From NCBI GenBank assembly GCA_003833135.1, contig QZLH01000310.1, forward strand, positions 78,890 to 108,486: DNA of 29,597 nucleotides, given 5' to 3'. A program made the translations under genes and the position numbers. Shown in pieces: positions 1 through 10,127 of the stretch. The notes under the pieces were generated by a model. It was not told where the DNA came from, ran no database searches, and saw only the letters and a program-made list of their open reading frames with translations. The DNA comes from Oehlia diaphana. Taxonomy: Eukaryota > Glomeromycota > Glomeromycetes > Glomerales > Glomeraceae. Every line of letters begins with the position of its first letter. Position 1 is the first letter of the stretch.

Positions 1-490
1 ATTTCCCGAATCCCATTTCCTGAAGTCTAATTTCCTGAACCCTAAATCCCAATATCCCGAATTCAAATATCCCGAATTCAAATATCCTTAATTCTAATAT
101 TCAAGTAAATATAATTATTTTGCATTTAAGGAGAAAAAGAGTTAGTACAGGTACAAATTTCAAACAGATGTTTTGACTGAATAATAAAATATGTTCGCTT
201 TTGCATTATTTATTTTAGTATACTAAATAAAATAAAGGTTGAGTTTATAAAATTAATAATTCTAATTCATGATGTAAAATTATACACAATGATATTGGAG
301 TTTGGGATAAAATAATTCAGGATAAAAGAATTCGGGAAATTGGTTGTTTCATATAATTCCAGAAATTGAGATTCGGGAAATTGGCATTCGGTAAAATGGA
401 GTTTCAGGAAATGATCAATTTCTGGAAATAGGCATTCAGAAAAATGGATTCGGGAAAAGGTATATTCAGGAAAATGGTATTCGGAAAATG
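1..490. repeat. Inverted minisatellite arms (TTTCCCGAA / TTCGGGAAA units)
   Basis: The left arm (about 1-105) carries degenerate units such as ATTTCCCGAA, ATTTCCTGAA and ATATCCCGAATTC. The right arm (about 300-490) carries the reverse complement as roughly 14-15 bp units such as ATTCGGGAAATTGG, ATTCAGGAAAATGG and ATTCGGAAAATGG. An AT-rich spacer of about 190 bp separates them, so the whole is a large imperfect inverted repeat built from a minisatellite. The left edge may extend beyond the window. No coding function is visible. Confidence 0.7.
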
Positions 491-749
491 GTCCGACAAG
501 GGAAGATTACGAATAGGAGAAAATAGATTGCATCCTCCGGTTAATATTTTCGATATTGTTCCAAAAGAAAACGGTCTATATGCTTTCGTTCTACCTGACG
601 ATCATTATATTGTATTACGCCATATCCGTGATAATTGGTTTAGAGCATTGGCGTATTTTCAAGCTCATAATTTGTATACAAATTTTCTTGATATTTACTT
701 TACTAACAGAACTAATGATAATAACATAAAATTATTATTACTATTATAA
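444..749 (+). other. Unassigned 101-codon reading frame starting in the repeat array
   Basis: An ATG-initiated frame of 101 codons. The first 15 or so residues are simply the translated minisatellite (GIFRKMVFGKW). The following 70 residues have a more protein-like composition (for example NIFDIVPKENGLYAFVLPDD), and the C-terminus is low complexity (LLLLL). I do not recognise a family. It may be a fragment of a repeat-associated protein whose true start is lost, or chance coding. No introns or neighbours support it. Confidence 0.15.
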
Positions 750-1154
750 TAAATAATGTAATTTTAAATAAAAATCTGGATCTTTCGCGTGAATTTATTT
801 TTTCATGAGACATTTTTAATCGATACGAACAGTTTCTTTAATTAAATGATTGTTGATTTAGTTGAAAATGTAATTTTTTTTTTTTAAAAAAAAAGTAAGA
901 AGAAAATGAACTTATAATAAAGATTGGTTTACATTATTTTTTCTGCTAATCAGATTTGTTTACCATTTACCATGATATTTTACATTACATACCATGAATT
1001 ACCACTAATGCAAACACCATAATAAAAATGATTGTTAATATACTGTACTTTTCCGAGAGACATTAACAATTTCTTAATTTTCTTAGCATCTTCAAGAGTA
1101 AGTTTCGCTCAACACAGGGTTGCAGACACCATGATCCTAAATTTTTAATTGGCA
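750..1154. other. AT-rich non-coding stretch
   Basis: I see no gene here. The stretch holds a T12A9 tract at 874-894 and otherwise unstructured AT-rich sequence. Confidence 0.5.
874..894. repeat. T12A9 self-complementary tract
   Basis: Twelve T followed directly by nine A. It belongs to a set of T(n)A(n) tracts spread through the window. Confidence 0.85.
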
Positions 1155-1968
1155 AACAGGATCGAGGATACAGCAACTCAACAAGTCAAAAGTAATTTGG
1201 GATGCGCTAAATGCTCCCTAGAAAATAAAAACTTCCGGGATGAAAAGGTATCAGGTATGTGATTTATTTGCTAAAAATAACCCATTCCTAGATAGCTAAC
1301 CGACTATGAACGGGGTTTTCTTTGATATTTTCCCAAGCTCCCTCGAATCCACTCGTATATTTAACCTGCAAGCATATCATGGCATTACAATTGCATTTAT
1401 AATCCACGAAAACTGTCCTATATGCCCATCAACTGATATGGAACTGGAAGAGGAAGTAGAATGGATGTTGATGGCGAAGAACAACCTGATACAGCAGTAT
1501 AAAACGAACCAACGAAGATACAGACGCCAACTCATCTACACCCAAGAAGAAGGCAAAGAAACCAGTTAGAAGAGAAGATTCGCCTATTTTGAAAAAGTTT
1601 ATCAAGGAATTGTCCGCTCCAATTCCACAGAAAAGCTCTTCCGGTAGGTAATTAATGACAGGATCATCAATGTTGATTCAGCATTGCTGAAGATGATAAA
1701 AAAACCTGGTCCATGCATATTATTATTTTGGGAAAGTGTATATGTTATGGTTTAACCACAATAAAAAAACATATAGTGAAGATACGTCCAATTCTCTAGT
1801 TAATGATAAAATTCGTGGGTACTTTCCGGATCAGAACAAAATTTCAGAGGCTAATCTTAGAAAAAGGAAGGAAAGGGCAATAAAGATCTTTAAACTTTTT
1901 GATGGGGTTGGAGGGATATATTGTATGTCTTTTTCTGCGTCAACTATTTCGAGATTATGTAAAAGCTA
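1155..1968 (+). pseudogene. Frameshifted relic of a CxxC/CPIC-type repeat-family protein
   Basis: Protein-like pieces occur in order but in different frames. At 1155-1254 a frame contains GCAKCSLENKNFRDEKV and ends at a GTATGT-like donor. At 1306-1569 there is YHGITIAF...CPIC followed by an acidic stretch. Around 1500-1632 a shifted frame gives a Lys-rich segment (STPKKKAKKPVRREDSP). At 1736-1968 there is IRGYFPDQNKISEANLRKRK... ending SFSASTISRLCKS. The pieces cannot be joined without at least two frame changes outside splice sites, so this reads as a decayed copy. The paired CxxC motifs and the basic FPDQ-LRKRKERA-KIFKLFD block resemble repeat-associated proteins that I recall as abundant in Rhizophagus; that is memory-based inference. 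It could instead be a multi-exon gene with assembly errors. Confidence 0.4.
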
Positions 1969-2024
1969 AAGTTTTAAAGCGAGCCAATAAAATTACTGTG
2001 CCAAATTTTACTCAAGCGTGACAC

Positions 2025-2322
2025 TAGCGTGAACGCCTGGTCAGATTTTGATGGATATCAAATTTTTATTCAACTGGTGATCCCACTTGCCGATGTTTTT
2101 CCATGTTTTTAGTCATGTATGCTTATCGTTTTTACAATGTATACGCTTATCAATTTATTTTTAAACTTGTGTACTCCTCCTATAAATGTTAACTGCTTAA
2201 AGGTTTACCTTTTTTTCTAAAAGAAAAATACACGTGCGGCCAAGTATTCTCCTGCATCAAAGGCGAGATCTGATTGGCTGATCTGTAACTCATGAATTTT
2301 TATTTTTAACACGTTCACGCTA
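2025..2322. repeat. 11-bp inverted repeat pair, possible small element
   Basis: TAGCGTGAACG at 2025-2035 is matched by its exact reverse complement CGTTCACGCTA at 2312-2322, with 276 bp between. No clear target-site duplication flanks it, so a MITE call is only tentative. Confidence 0.3.
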
Positions 2323-3018
2323 CAAATTACAAGAACAAACTATACGTAAGTCAAAAGTAATTCAAATCAAAACTTAAACAAAACCGCCAAACGACAGCGC
2401 CACCCTGGTGTCGAAAAGTCAAAACACAAAGGTATAAAGGCTAGGGAAGAAAAATAAATAAAAAAAAGAAATTAAATAGAACGAACTAATCTATTAATAT
2501 GAGATATGTCATGAAAGTAAACAGAGTTGCCGCAGAAAAGGCCAGTTGCTTATTCTAGACCAGGCAACTTTTGATTGGCTAATCGGCACTTTTATTACAT
2601 ATCTCTCACTCTCTATTCCTTTTGTGGTATGTTAGTACTTAGTATTATATTTCATTTCAGTTTGTATATTTTAATTATACTAAATGTTTTTTATTTTCTT
2701 TTTGAAGAGTTTTATGATATATTGATATTTATTCTGGAAATCAAGTATTTTTTTTTTTTTTTTAAGTTTTGGGTTAAGCAAATTGTTCAAAAAAGGTTGT
2801 AAATTACACATTTATAACATTACTTTTAAAGCTACTAATAATAGTACTACTTTGTACTTTTGTTTTGATATTAATGTTAAATAATAACAGTAAAAATAAC
2901 GTAAAGACCTTTTTTATAAAGTTATATATGCTATTTTACTTAATTATTAATAAAGTTTAATAAAATGCATACCAAAATACAAGTTTTAAATAACATATTA
3001 CTTTAAAACGGTAGTATT

Positions 3019-3041
3019 AAATGCCTTTAAAAAAGGCATTT
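3019..3041. repeat. Perfect hairpin, 10-bp arms with 3-nt loop
   Basis: AAATGCCTTT, loop AAA, then AAAGGCATTT. It lies about 230 bp upstream of the Cdc11-like gene start. Function unknown. Confidence 0.7.
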
Positions 3042-3240
3042 CGCAACTTTTTTAAAAACGCTTCTAAAGACAAATATTACACAGACATTCATCCAATTAG
3101 ATTTGCTGGTCCAGGATAAGCATCTGGAGGCCCAGGATAAGGATAAAGGATGCTCCGCAGAAAATCATCGTCCACAAAGTCAAAAATCACGTGACGGGAA
3201 ACATAGTTCAGCACCTAACAGTCGTGACACCCAATCAAAT

Positions 3241-3252
3241 TCGACGCGTCGA
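3241..3252. promoter_or_regulatory. 12-bp palindrome containing ACGCGT (MCB-like)
   Basis: TCGACGCGTCGA is a perfect palindrome whose core ACGCGT (3244-3249) equals the MluI cell-cycle box bound by MBF in yeasts. It ends 20 bp before the ATG of the Cdc11/Nud1-like gene. CG-rich words are rare in this AT-rich window, which makes it stand out. Regulatory use is inferred. Confidence 0.4.
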
Positions 3253-3272
3253 GAATTATTTACGTAATTAAA

Positions 3273-6200
3273 ATGGATAAAATCACTCGAGTATCGTTGC
3301 CGCCGTTTCGTGAAGCTATGCACGTCCTGTCTAAACTTTGGAGTTTTAGGAGTGAACCTCCTAGGTTACCACCAAAACACGATTATATGATAATCGAAGA
3401 TACATCAATGTACCCAATATCTTGTGAAGACGAGAACTCTTGTGAGGAATTTGCAGGTAGTGATCAGGAAAACTTGCTTTCTGATACCGGTGTCAAAAAT
3501 CTAGCAGAAGATAAAAAAGTAGGATCAAGTTGTTCTAAATATGAACAGTTAGCTATAAAAATCGTTGAGGAAGAAAGTATGTTTTCTTTTTTTTTCGCCT
3601 TAAGCTTTTTTACTTAACTATAACTAGCGATTGATATTTTATCGTAGACACGAATATTTTAATTTCGAAAAATACGCCTTTTGTTAACAATAATAACGAA
3701 AATAACTCTAGAGGAAATATGTCGGAGTTAGATGATGCCATAACTCCTTCAATAAAACGAGGTTTTTATGGCTTAGATGATATAATGGTTCGTAGGCAAC
3801 ATGTATCAATAAAAAAATTTGTTGACAAAGCAGTCCAAGTTGGTAATGGTCGGATAGAAACACACGACTTTGCTGTTCAAACAAGTTTTATCATTGAAGA
3901 AAAGCGTAATGTCGACGTCATTTTGGACGAATATCTGAAAAGTTATTCTGATGAAAGTTATCATAGTGAAGATTCTTCTGAAGATATAATAAAAGAATAC
4001 AATGGCAATTCTAAAACGATCGAAAACGAGAACAAATCGATTCAAGTTCAAGTTGAAAGCGAGATCTACTTGAACGAAAAAGAACCAGACAAGGACATTG
4101 AGTCTCTTTCTAATAGTGATATGAGTATTGATTATAGACAAGAGTCATGTCAAGGAGACAAGATTTTTATTGAAAATGAAAACGAATATCAAAATCACGT
4201 TCATCCTTTAGGATCTTGTGATAAAGTAAACTCAGGATTAATATTAAACGAGAATCCGATACCGATTTCAGCTGAAGTGAAACATGAAGTTTTGATGGAA
4301 GATAATGATGTTAAGTTTCTTTTAGTCGCGAGACAAAATGAAAAAAAAAATGCAGATGGTTTGAAATTAGAACAAGAGTCACCAATTTTTCAGAACGTAA
4401 ATGAGACCACACAAATTATCGCTACTACGCAGGTTAAAAAGAAGAAAAAGGTTCATATAATTTCTCCAGATATAACTAGTAATGAAGAATTAGGTGAAAA
4501 TTCGGAACAAAAAATTTATTATACGCCAGTCAATCAAAGAGTTAAAACTTTAACAACTACACCAGTAATGGATTCAGAACGATCTATTTGTACTCCGGGT
4601 ACAACGAATAGTAATTACTCTTTTCGTGTGACACACGACACGTTAACTAAACTTATTTCTGAGATGGAATCAAATCAATCCCATTGGAAAGAAATGAGAA
4701 AAATCGATTTAAGTACAAAAAGTATAGAGTCGTTAAATCATTTGAGTGAACTTCTGCCTAAATTAAAAGAATTAAATTTGTATCCTTTTATGGTATATTT
4801 TAAGAAATAAATAAGATATGTATAATATCCTATACCTGTCCTTTTATTTCAGGAATAATAACTTGTTGCGTTATTTAACGGGTACACCTGCGTCGTTGAC
4901 CACTTTACAAGTCAGAGGAAATAGGCGAGTGATTTATATACTAAAAATCCATAGATTTGATTCCTAATAATTTTTACGTGCCTTCTAGACTAACGAGTCT
5001 AACGAGTTTTGCACATTTACCTAATTTGGAATACTTGGATATATCACAAAATCGGATCGAGACATTAACAGGTAGTGGCGATAAGTTATACTTTTAATAT
5101 ATCAGGAACACTAAGGATATAAGTTAACAAAATCTTTATTTAATTAATACAAATTCAAAAGACCTTCATCGTCTTGAACATTTACGTGAAGTGTTTGCTG
5201 ATGATAATTTAATTGCATGCTGTTATAACGTGTTACGTGTACCAGGATTAGTGAAATTAAGTTTGAGGAAAAACAAACTCAAATCTGTGGATTTTGAATC
5301 GTGCGACTTGTTAAGTGAAATAAAAGTTACTAAGATATGTGTTTGATGTTGATTCTAAATATTGTAAATATTTCATTATTAGGCGTCGACTGGAATTACT
5401 TGACTTATCTGAAAATAAAATAGAATTAATAGAAAATGTTGAAAGACTAATAACATTAAAGGCACTAAATTTAGGTTAATAATTATTGTAAAGTGAATAA
5501 TTATTTATGCCAAAGAATGAAATAGAATTAATATTTTATCTTTATTTAGATCATAATCTTCTACGTTCTTTTAGTGTCACAACAAATATGCCGCAGCTTA
5601 CATGTCTTCGTGTATGTTATAATAAATTATCAGAACTGGATGTTTCGTCGTTTCCTAGTTTAAGATTATTATGGGTAGATGAAAATCGTCTGAAGGCAAT
5701 TAAACATTTCGAAACTCTAGCGTTTTTGGAAACTTTTTCTGCACGAGATCAGAAAGGTGGACTAATGTAAGCGAAACTTTTATATTTTTAACTATCAACA
5801 ATGGTTACTGTTCCTCTGTTATTTAATCGCTTATCTTATACAGGTATTTATCCTTAAAACATTTACGTGATTTTAAACATATTTACTTGTCTGGTAAGTT
5901 ATTTATAGAATTTTGTTCTTGTATTAAGTCATTTCTGACTTTATATTACATTAAACTTCTAGGAAATCCGATAAAAACTTTAGAACCTATAATCGATTTT
6001 TACAAGCTAGAATATCTTGAACTTGCAGCTGCACAAATCAAAGAATTGCCTCATAAATTAAATCACGTTTGTCCCAGCATAATCGTGTTAATATTAAGCT
6101 ATAACGAATTGCGGGATCTTACGTCTCTTCGTAAAATGAAACGATTAAGGCGATTGTTTTTAGAAGGCAATCGTATATATGATTATATGGCCTTTTCTGA

Positions 6201-6623
6201 GGTGTTAAAAACTTTGCCTAAATTAAAATATTTGGATACGAGGTAGAATCCAAAAATTTCACAATTGTTTAAAATGAATTTATGACATTTACCTAATTTT
6301 TAAAAAAACTTCATAGAAATAATCCGTTTTCAAGCAATTTTTATCCAACTATCCCGGCTGTTGCCTCATCGTTGGTTCACCAAAATTCTTATGCTATGCA
6401 TCGTGACCCAGAAGAAGAAATGGAATGGGATCGTCGGGATGAAGACTTTAAACAAAATCTAGAAGATCAGTGGTTTGTTAAAAGATGTTTTTACAGATAT
6501 GACGTTTTTCGTCGATGTCCGAATATTGAATGGCTTGATGGATCCTCAATTGATCCAAAGGAAAAGGAATTGGGAAGTAACTTACTAAATGTGGATACAG
6601 CTAAAATCTTGAAATCTGCGTAA
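3273..6623 (+). CDS. Leucine-rich-repeat scaffold, Cdc11/Nud1-like (10 exons, 894 aa)
   Basis: Exons: 3273-3576, 3648-4779, 4853-4924, 4989-5071, 5162-5309, 5383-5474, 5550-5766, 5844-5893, 5963-6242, 6317-6623; all phases agree. Residues 1-450 are acidic, Ser/Asn-rich and probably disordered, including two short blocks (KAVQVGNGRI and HDFAVQTSFI) that look like a repeated binding motif. Residues from about 460 to 800 form roughly 12 LRRs of the L.L..N.L type (LDISQNRIETL, LSLRKNKLKSV, LDLSENKIELI, LILSYNELRDL). The C-terminus has RNNPFSSNFYP, a charged DPEEEMEWDRRDEDFKQNL block and CPNIEWLDG. This layout (disordered N-terminus, LRRs, charged tail ending in a LDG motif) matches the spindle-pole-body scaffold Cdc11/Nud1 of the septation-initiation/mitotic-exit network and its animal relative centriolin. 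The start is the first ATG of the open frame. Intron 3 needs a GC donor. A generic LRR protein remains possible. Confidence 0.7.
4925..4988 (+). other. GC-AG intron in the Cdc11-like gene
   Basis: The donor reads AG|GCGAGT and the acceptor TTCTAG|A. Joining them gives GNR-LTSLTSFAHLPNLEYL and restores the 22-residue LRR spacing. GT choices nearby either hit a stop or break the repeat spacing. Confidence 0.75.
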
Positions 6624-7356
6624 AGGATACGTTTTGCGTCTTATCATAATATTAGTCTAGAGGTTTTTTATGCAAATAAATTATTGTTAAACCATTACAT
6701 AGAAAGGATATTTTTTTCGGGATTTATACCTGACAAATTAACCTTTTAATCGTATCTTTATCACTAATTGTATTTATAAACTTTGCCATTCAAGGAATCC
6801 GTGAGACATTGAGATAAGGATATTACGTAATATTTTTTGTCCAAATTATTTTTTTTGTAATCACTTTTAACTATTTTGGAAATAAAAAAAAAAAATCTAA
6901 TCTTATCTAATCAAACAAATAAATGTCACGATTAGTTTTGTTTTTAGTCTAAGTTAATAAGGTAATTTCGGTGAACGAATAAAATACTAAAGAGAAGACT
7001 CGGGTAATAATCAAGAAGGTTAGAGCTTTTAAATTAGGTTATTAAAAACTATAGATAAGGTCCACTAATTACATATTTATATAGATACTGTTGTAACCGT
7101 CATTACGTTATTGATAATATGATAATAGAATCGGTTCGGATTTTCCCGAATAATTTTAATAATTTGATAAGATAAATCAAAAAAAGTAATTTCTCAAGTT
7201 TTATTTGATGATTGATGAGATTCAATTATTTTCATTGTTTGCTTGCCTTAAGAAGCCAAAATACTTATTCTTGCGTCATACATTATTTACGTTTCAGGGG
7301 ACTTTCCCTTAAAAAAAAAGAATTTTCAATGAACTATAAAATTTCATATAGTCCAC

Positions 7357-7362
7357 GAGTCA
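7357..7362 (-). promoter_or_regulatory. Possible Gcn4/CPC1 site (TGACTC)
   Basis: GAGTCA on the + strand is TGACTC on the minus strand, the core of the general amino-acid control element. It sits inside a short inverted repeat (ACGAG...CTCGT), about 515 bp upstream of the asparagine synthetase ATG. Asparagine synthetase genes are Gcn4 targets in yeast, but a 6-bp match alone is weak. Confidence 0.25.
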
Positions 7363-7463
7363 AGCTCGTCACACAGTAGTTATCTAATTAATCGGCCTAA
7401 ATTATGAGCAATTATGGACAGCAAGGTTTCTTTTTATAAACAAGCTAGGAGCACACATAATTC

Positions 7464-7565
7464 ATGCATCGTAAGAAACAGATCAACCTGTTACGAAGAA
7501 GAAAAAGAACCAGTGAAACTGCATCAAAAGTTCCCTTGAAAAAAACAAGGAGAAAGATAAATTAA
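7464..7565 (+). other. Small basic ORF (33 aa) upstream of asparagine synthetase
   Basis: ATG to TAA, 33 residues, very rich in Lys and Arg (for example NLLRRRKRTSETASK). It could be an upstream ORF in a long leader, since its end is 313 bp before the next ATG, or chance in A-rich sequence. No homology is recognised. Confidence 0.2.
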
Positions 7566-7878
7566 TTAAACCTAACGTAAATATTTGTTATCTTGCCTTA
7601 TGACCATCTTTATCTTTTTTATCTGCAAATTACGTATAACAACGAATAGAATTGATCTAATTGTTCTTTACAATGGAGATAAGATTTCAATCCAAAACAC
7701 CGATGACGTACTTATCAATAGCCCGAGCCGTGAAGTTAGAGAAAACAAAAGATAACAGGATTTTAAACCTGTTTTTTATTCGTTACAAAAAAAAATTTAG
7801 GATCTATAAATGCAAATATAAAAAAAAAAGTCCTCGTTTTCAAAACCTTTTAGTTTTAATTTAAATTCTTCAAGAAAC

Positions 7879-10127
7879 ATGTGCGGTATTTTTGCAGTTT
7901 TCAATTATCCGGATGATATTCATGCTTTTCGTCGACGAGCTTTACTACTTTCCAAACAGTAATTTTATTTCTTTTAAAAACTTTTATCTATTTTTAATCA
8001 TGAAAAATTAATTGATATATATTTTTTTTTATTTAGATTGAGACATCGAGGTCCCGATTGGAGTGGTTGTAAAATCTCGGGCAATAATATTTTATGTCAT
8101 GAACGTTTAGCCATTGTTGGTGTTGGTAAGTTAATTAATTTTTTTTTAAAAAAAATTTATCGTCAATTAATTAACGTTAAACGTTATTGCAGATTCTGGG
8201 GCTCAACCTCTTACCAATGAGGATGAATCAATTATCCTCGCCGTCAATGGCGAAATTTATAATCACAGGGCTTTGAGAAAGCAACTCAGATCTGGTGTTA
8301 CTTTCAAAACCCAATCGGATTGTGAAGTTATTCTTCATTTGGTGAGTGTTCTATTCATTCTAAAGGATACAAATTAACATATATATATATGTTAATCGAT
8401 TTCACTTCGACCGGAATGGTCTTTTTTTTTTTTAAAAAAAAAAAGTATTCTGAGATAGGGAAAGATGTTGTAAATCACCTTGATGGTATGTACTCGTTCG
8501 TTCTCTTGGATACGACTAGAAATCGTTTCATCGCCGCACGTGATCCAATTGGTATTACTACTCTTTACCAGGGTTGGTCGTCGTCATCACCGAATACTGT
8601 CTATTTTGCATCAGAATTGAAAGCGCTTAATGAGGTCTGTGATAAAATTATCTCGTTTCCACCTGGTCATATTTATGATAGTTTGACAGGTGAAACAACA
8701 AGATATTATAAGCCGCCGTGGTGGGATGGAGAAATAATACCAAAAAATCCCATCAATTATACTGTTCTAAGAGAATCATTGGAAAAAGCTGTCCGTAAGA
8801 GATTAATGAGTGATGTACCCTATGGTGTTTTGTTAAGTGGTGGCTTGGATTCTAGCTTAATTGCTTCTATTGCAACAAGAGAAGCTGCAAAATTAGCTGC
8901 TACCCAAAATGGATATCAAGAAGATTCAGATGAACGTCATATCGGAAATAATGGTAAGAATTCTTTGACAAAATGTTCTATTTCTCTTTAAATTTTATCA
9001 CAATTATAATGTTAAGAAATGGATGTTTGTAGGAGTCAATGGGCTTCACTCTTTCTCCATTGGGCTTCCTGGGTCGCCTGATTTAGTTGCTGCGCGCTCA
9101 GTTGCGGAATTTTTAAACACCATACATCATGAATATACCTTTACAATTCAAGAAGGTCTTGATGCAGTTCATGATATTATTCATCATTTGGAAACATACG
9201 ATGTAACAACAGTTAGGGCAAGTACTCCGATGTACTTACTCTCAAGAAAGATTAAAGCCATGGGTGTCAAAATGGTTTTAAGTGGTGAAGGAAGCGATGA
9301 AATCCTTGGAGGTACTTATATATAACTTTGCATAATCTTTATTTACTTTAATCAAAACAAATTTATTAAATATTATTTGTATTATAGGTTATTTATATTT
9401 CCATGCTGCACCATCTGCTGCAGATTTTCATAAGGAAACGGTCACGCGTGTAAAGAAACTTCATACTTCTGATTGTTTACGAGCAAACAAATCTACAATG
9501 GCGTGGGGTCTTGAAGCTCGTGTACCATTCTTAGATGGAACATTCCTTAATGTGGCTATGGCCATTGATCCCGAAGAAAAAGTATTTAGAGAAGGAAGAA
9601 TGGAGAAGGTAAATCCTGAATTGAATATTTATGTATAATATAAAATTACATATTTAAACATGATTTCTTTTGTATAGTATATTCTCAGGAAGGCTTTTGA
9701 TGTATCAACAACTGGAGGCGTACGTTATCTTCCTGACTCAATTCTTTGGCGTCAAAAAGAACAATTCTCTGATGGAGTAGGATATGGTTGGATTGATTCT
9801 CTTAAAGATGCTGCTGAGCAGCATGTGACTGATGAACTATTTGCTAATGCTGCTGAACGTTGGCCTAAAGATACACCAACTACTAAAGAAGCTTATTGGT
9901 ATAGAGAACAGTTTGAAAGTTGGTTTCCTCAGGAAGCATGTATTGATAGTGTTGAACGATGGATTCCAAGAAGAGATTGGGGTGAGTTTTTTTTTTTGGA
10001 ACACTATGGTTTTCATTGAACGAATTATACTTATTTTTCTTTACTCCATGAAGGTTGTCCGGAGGATCCTTCAGGACGTGCTCAAAGAGTACATAACTCT
10101 GCTTATGATAATGTTGCTAATGTATAA
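7879..10127 (+). CDS. ASN1: Asparagine synthetase [glutamine-hydrolysing] (8 exons, 567 aa)
   Basis: Makes asparagine from aspartate, glutamine and ATP in the cytosol. Exons: 7879-7958, 8037-8125, 8193-8341, 8446-8953, 9033-9311, 9388-9608, 9678-9981, 10054-10127; all phases fit. The protein opens MCGIFAVF, so Cys2 becomes the N-terminal nucleophile of the class II glutaminase domain (about 2-190), with RHRGPD, HERLAIV and AVNGEIYNH substrate-binding motifs. The synthetase domain (about 215-540) has the ATP-pyrophosphatase loop SGGLDSS at 237-243, [12 protein letters not shown] and EARVPFLD. Length is close to yeast Asn1/Asn2 (about 572 aa). Intron 3 has a large palindrome and an acceptor made from an A-tract. 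It converges on the Sla1-like gene 740 bp away. The family call is certain; the symbol is by analogy with yeast. Confidence 0.96.
8139..8155. repeat. T9A8 tract in asparagine synthetase intron 2
   Basis: Nine T followed by eight A within the intron 8126-8192. Confidence 0.85.
8373..8396. repeat. 24-bp perfect palindrome in asparagine synthetase intron 3
   Basis: ATTAACAT, then (AT)5, then GTTAAT; fully self-complementary. It lies within the 104-nt intron 8342-8445. Confidence 0.85.
8422..8444. repeat. T12A11 tract forming the 3' splice site of intron 3
   Basis: Twelve T followed by eleven A, and the next G (8445) completes the AG acceptor. The exon after it ([18 protein letters not shown]) is conserved asparagine synthetase sequence, which fixes the boundary. 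Confidence 0.8.

Larger units (their letters stand above)
1969..3240. other. Intergenic AT-rich stretch with short inverted repeats
   Basis: I see no credible gene. The stretch contains an 11-bp inverted repeat pair (2025-2035 and 2312-2322), a perfect 10-bp-arm hairpin (3019-3041), a direct repeat of CCAGGATAAG (3111-3120 and 3132-3141) and an E-box CACGTG at 3188-3193. The reading frame near 2575-2802 depends on a non-ATG start and is low-complexity F/Y/L, so it is not annotated. Confidence 0.5.
6624..7878. other. Intergenic region between the Cdc11-like gene and asparagine synthetase
   Basis: AT-rich, with no large gene. It contains a small basic open frame (7464-7565) and a Gcn4-type half site (7357-7362), listed separately. 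A lysine-rich frame near 7661-7864 does not start with ATG and is ignored. Confidence 0.5.

Noticed and set aside
2575..2802. 75-codon hydrophobic reading frame
   Set aside because: It begins at a TTG rather than ATG, is low-complexity F/Y/I/L from T-rich DNA, and has no neighbours or motif.
3806..4141. 111-codon frame on the minus strand
   Set aside because: It is antisense to exon 2 of the Cdc11-like gene; composition reflects the complement of an acidic coding region.
7661..7864. 67-codon Lys-rich frame before asparagine synthetase
   Set aside because: The apparent first codon is not ATG and the sequence is A-rich 5' flank ending just before the true start.
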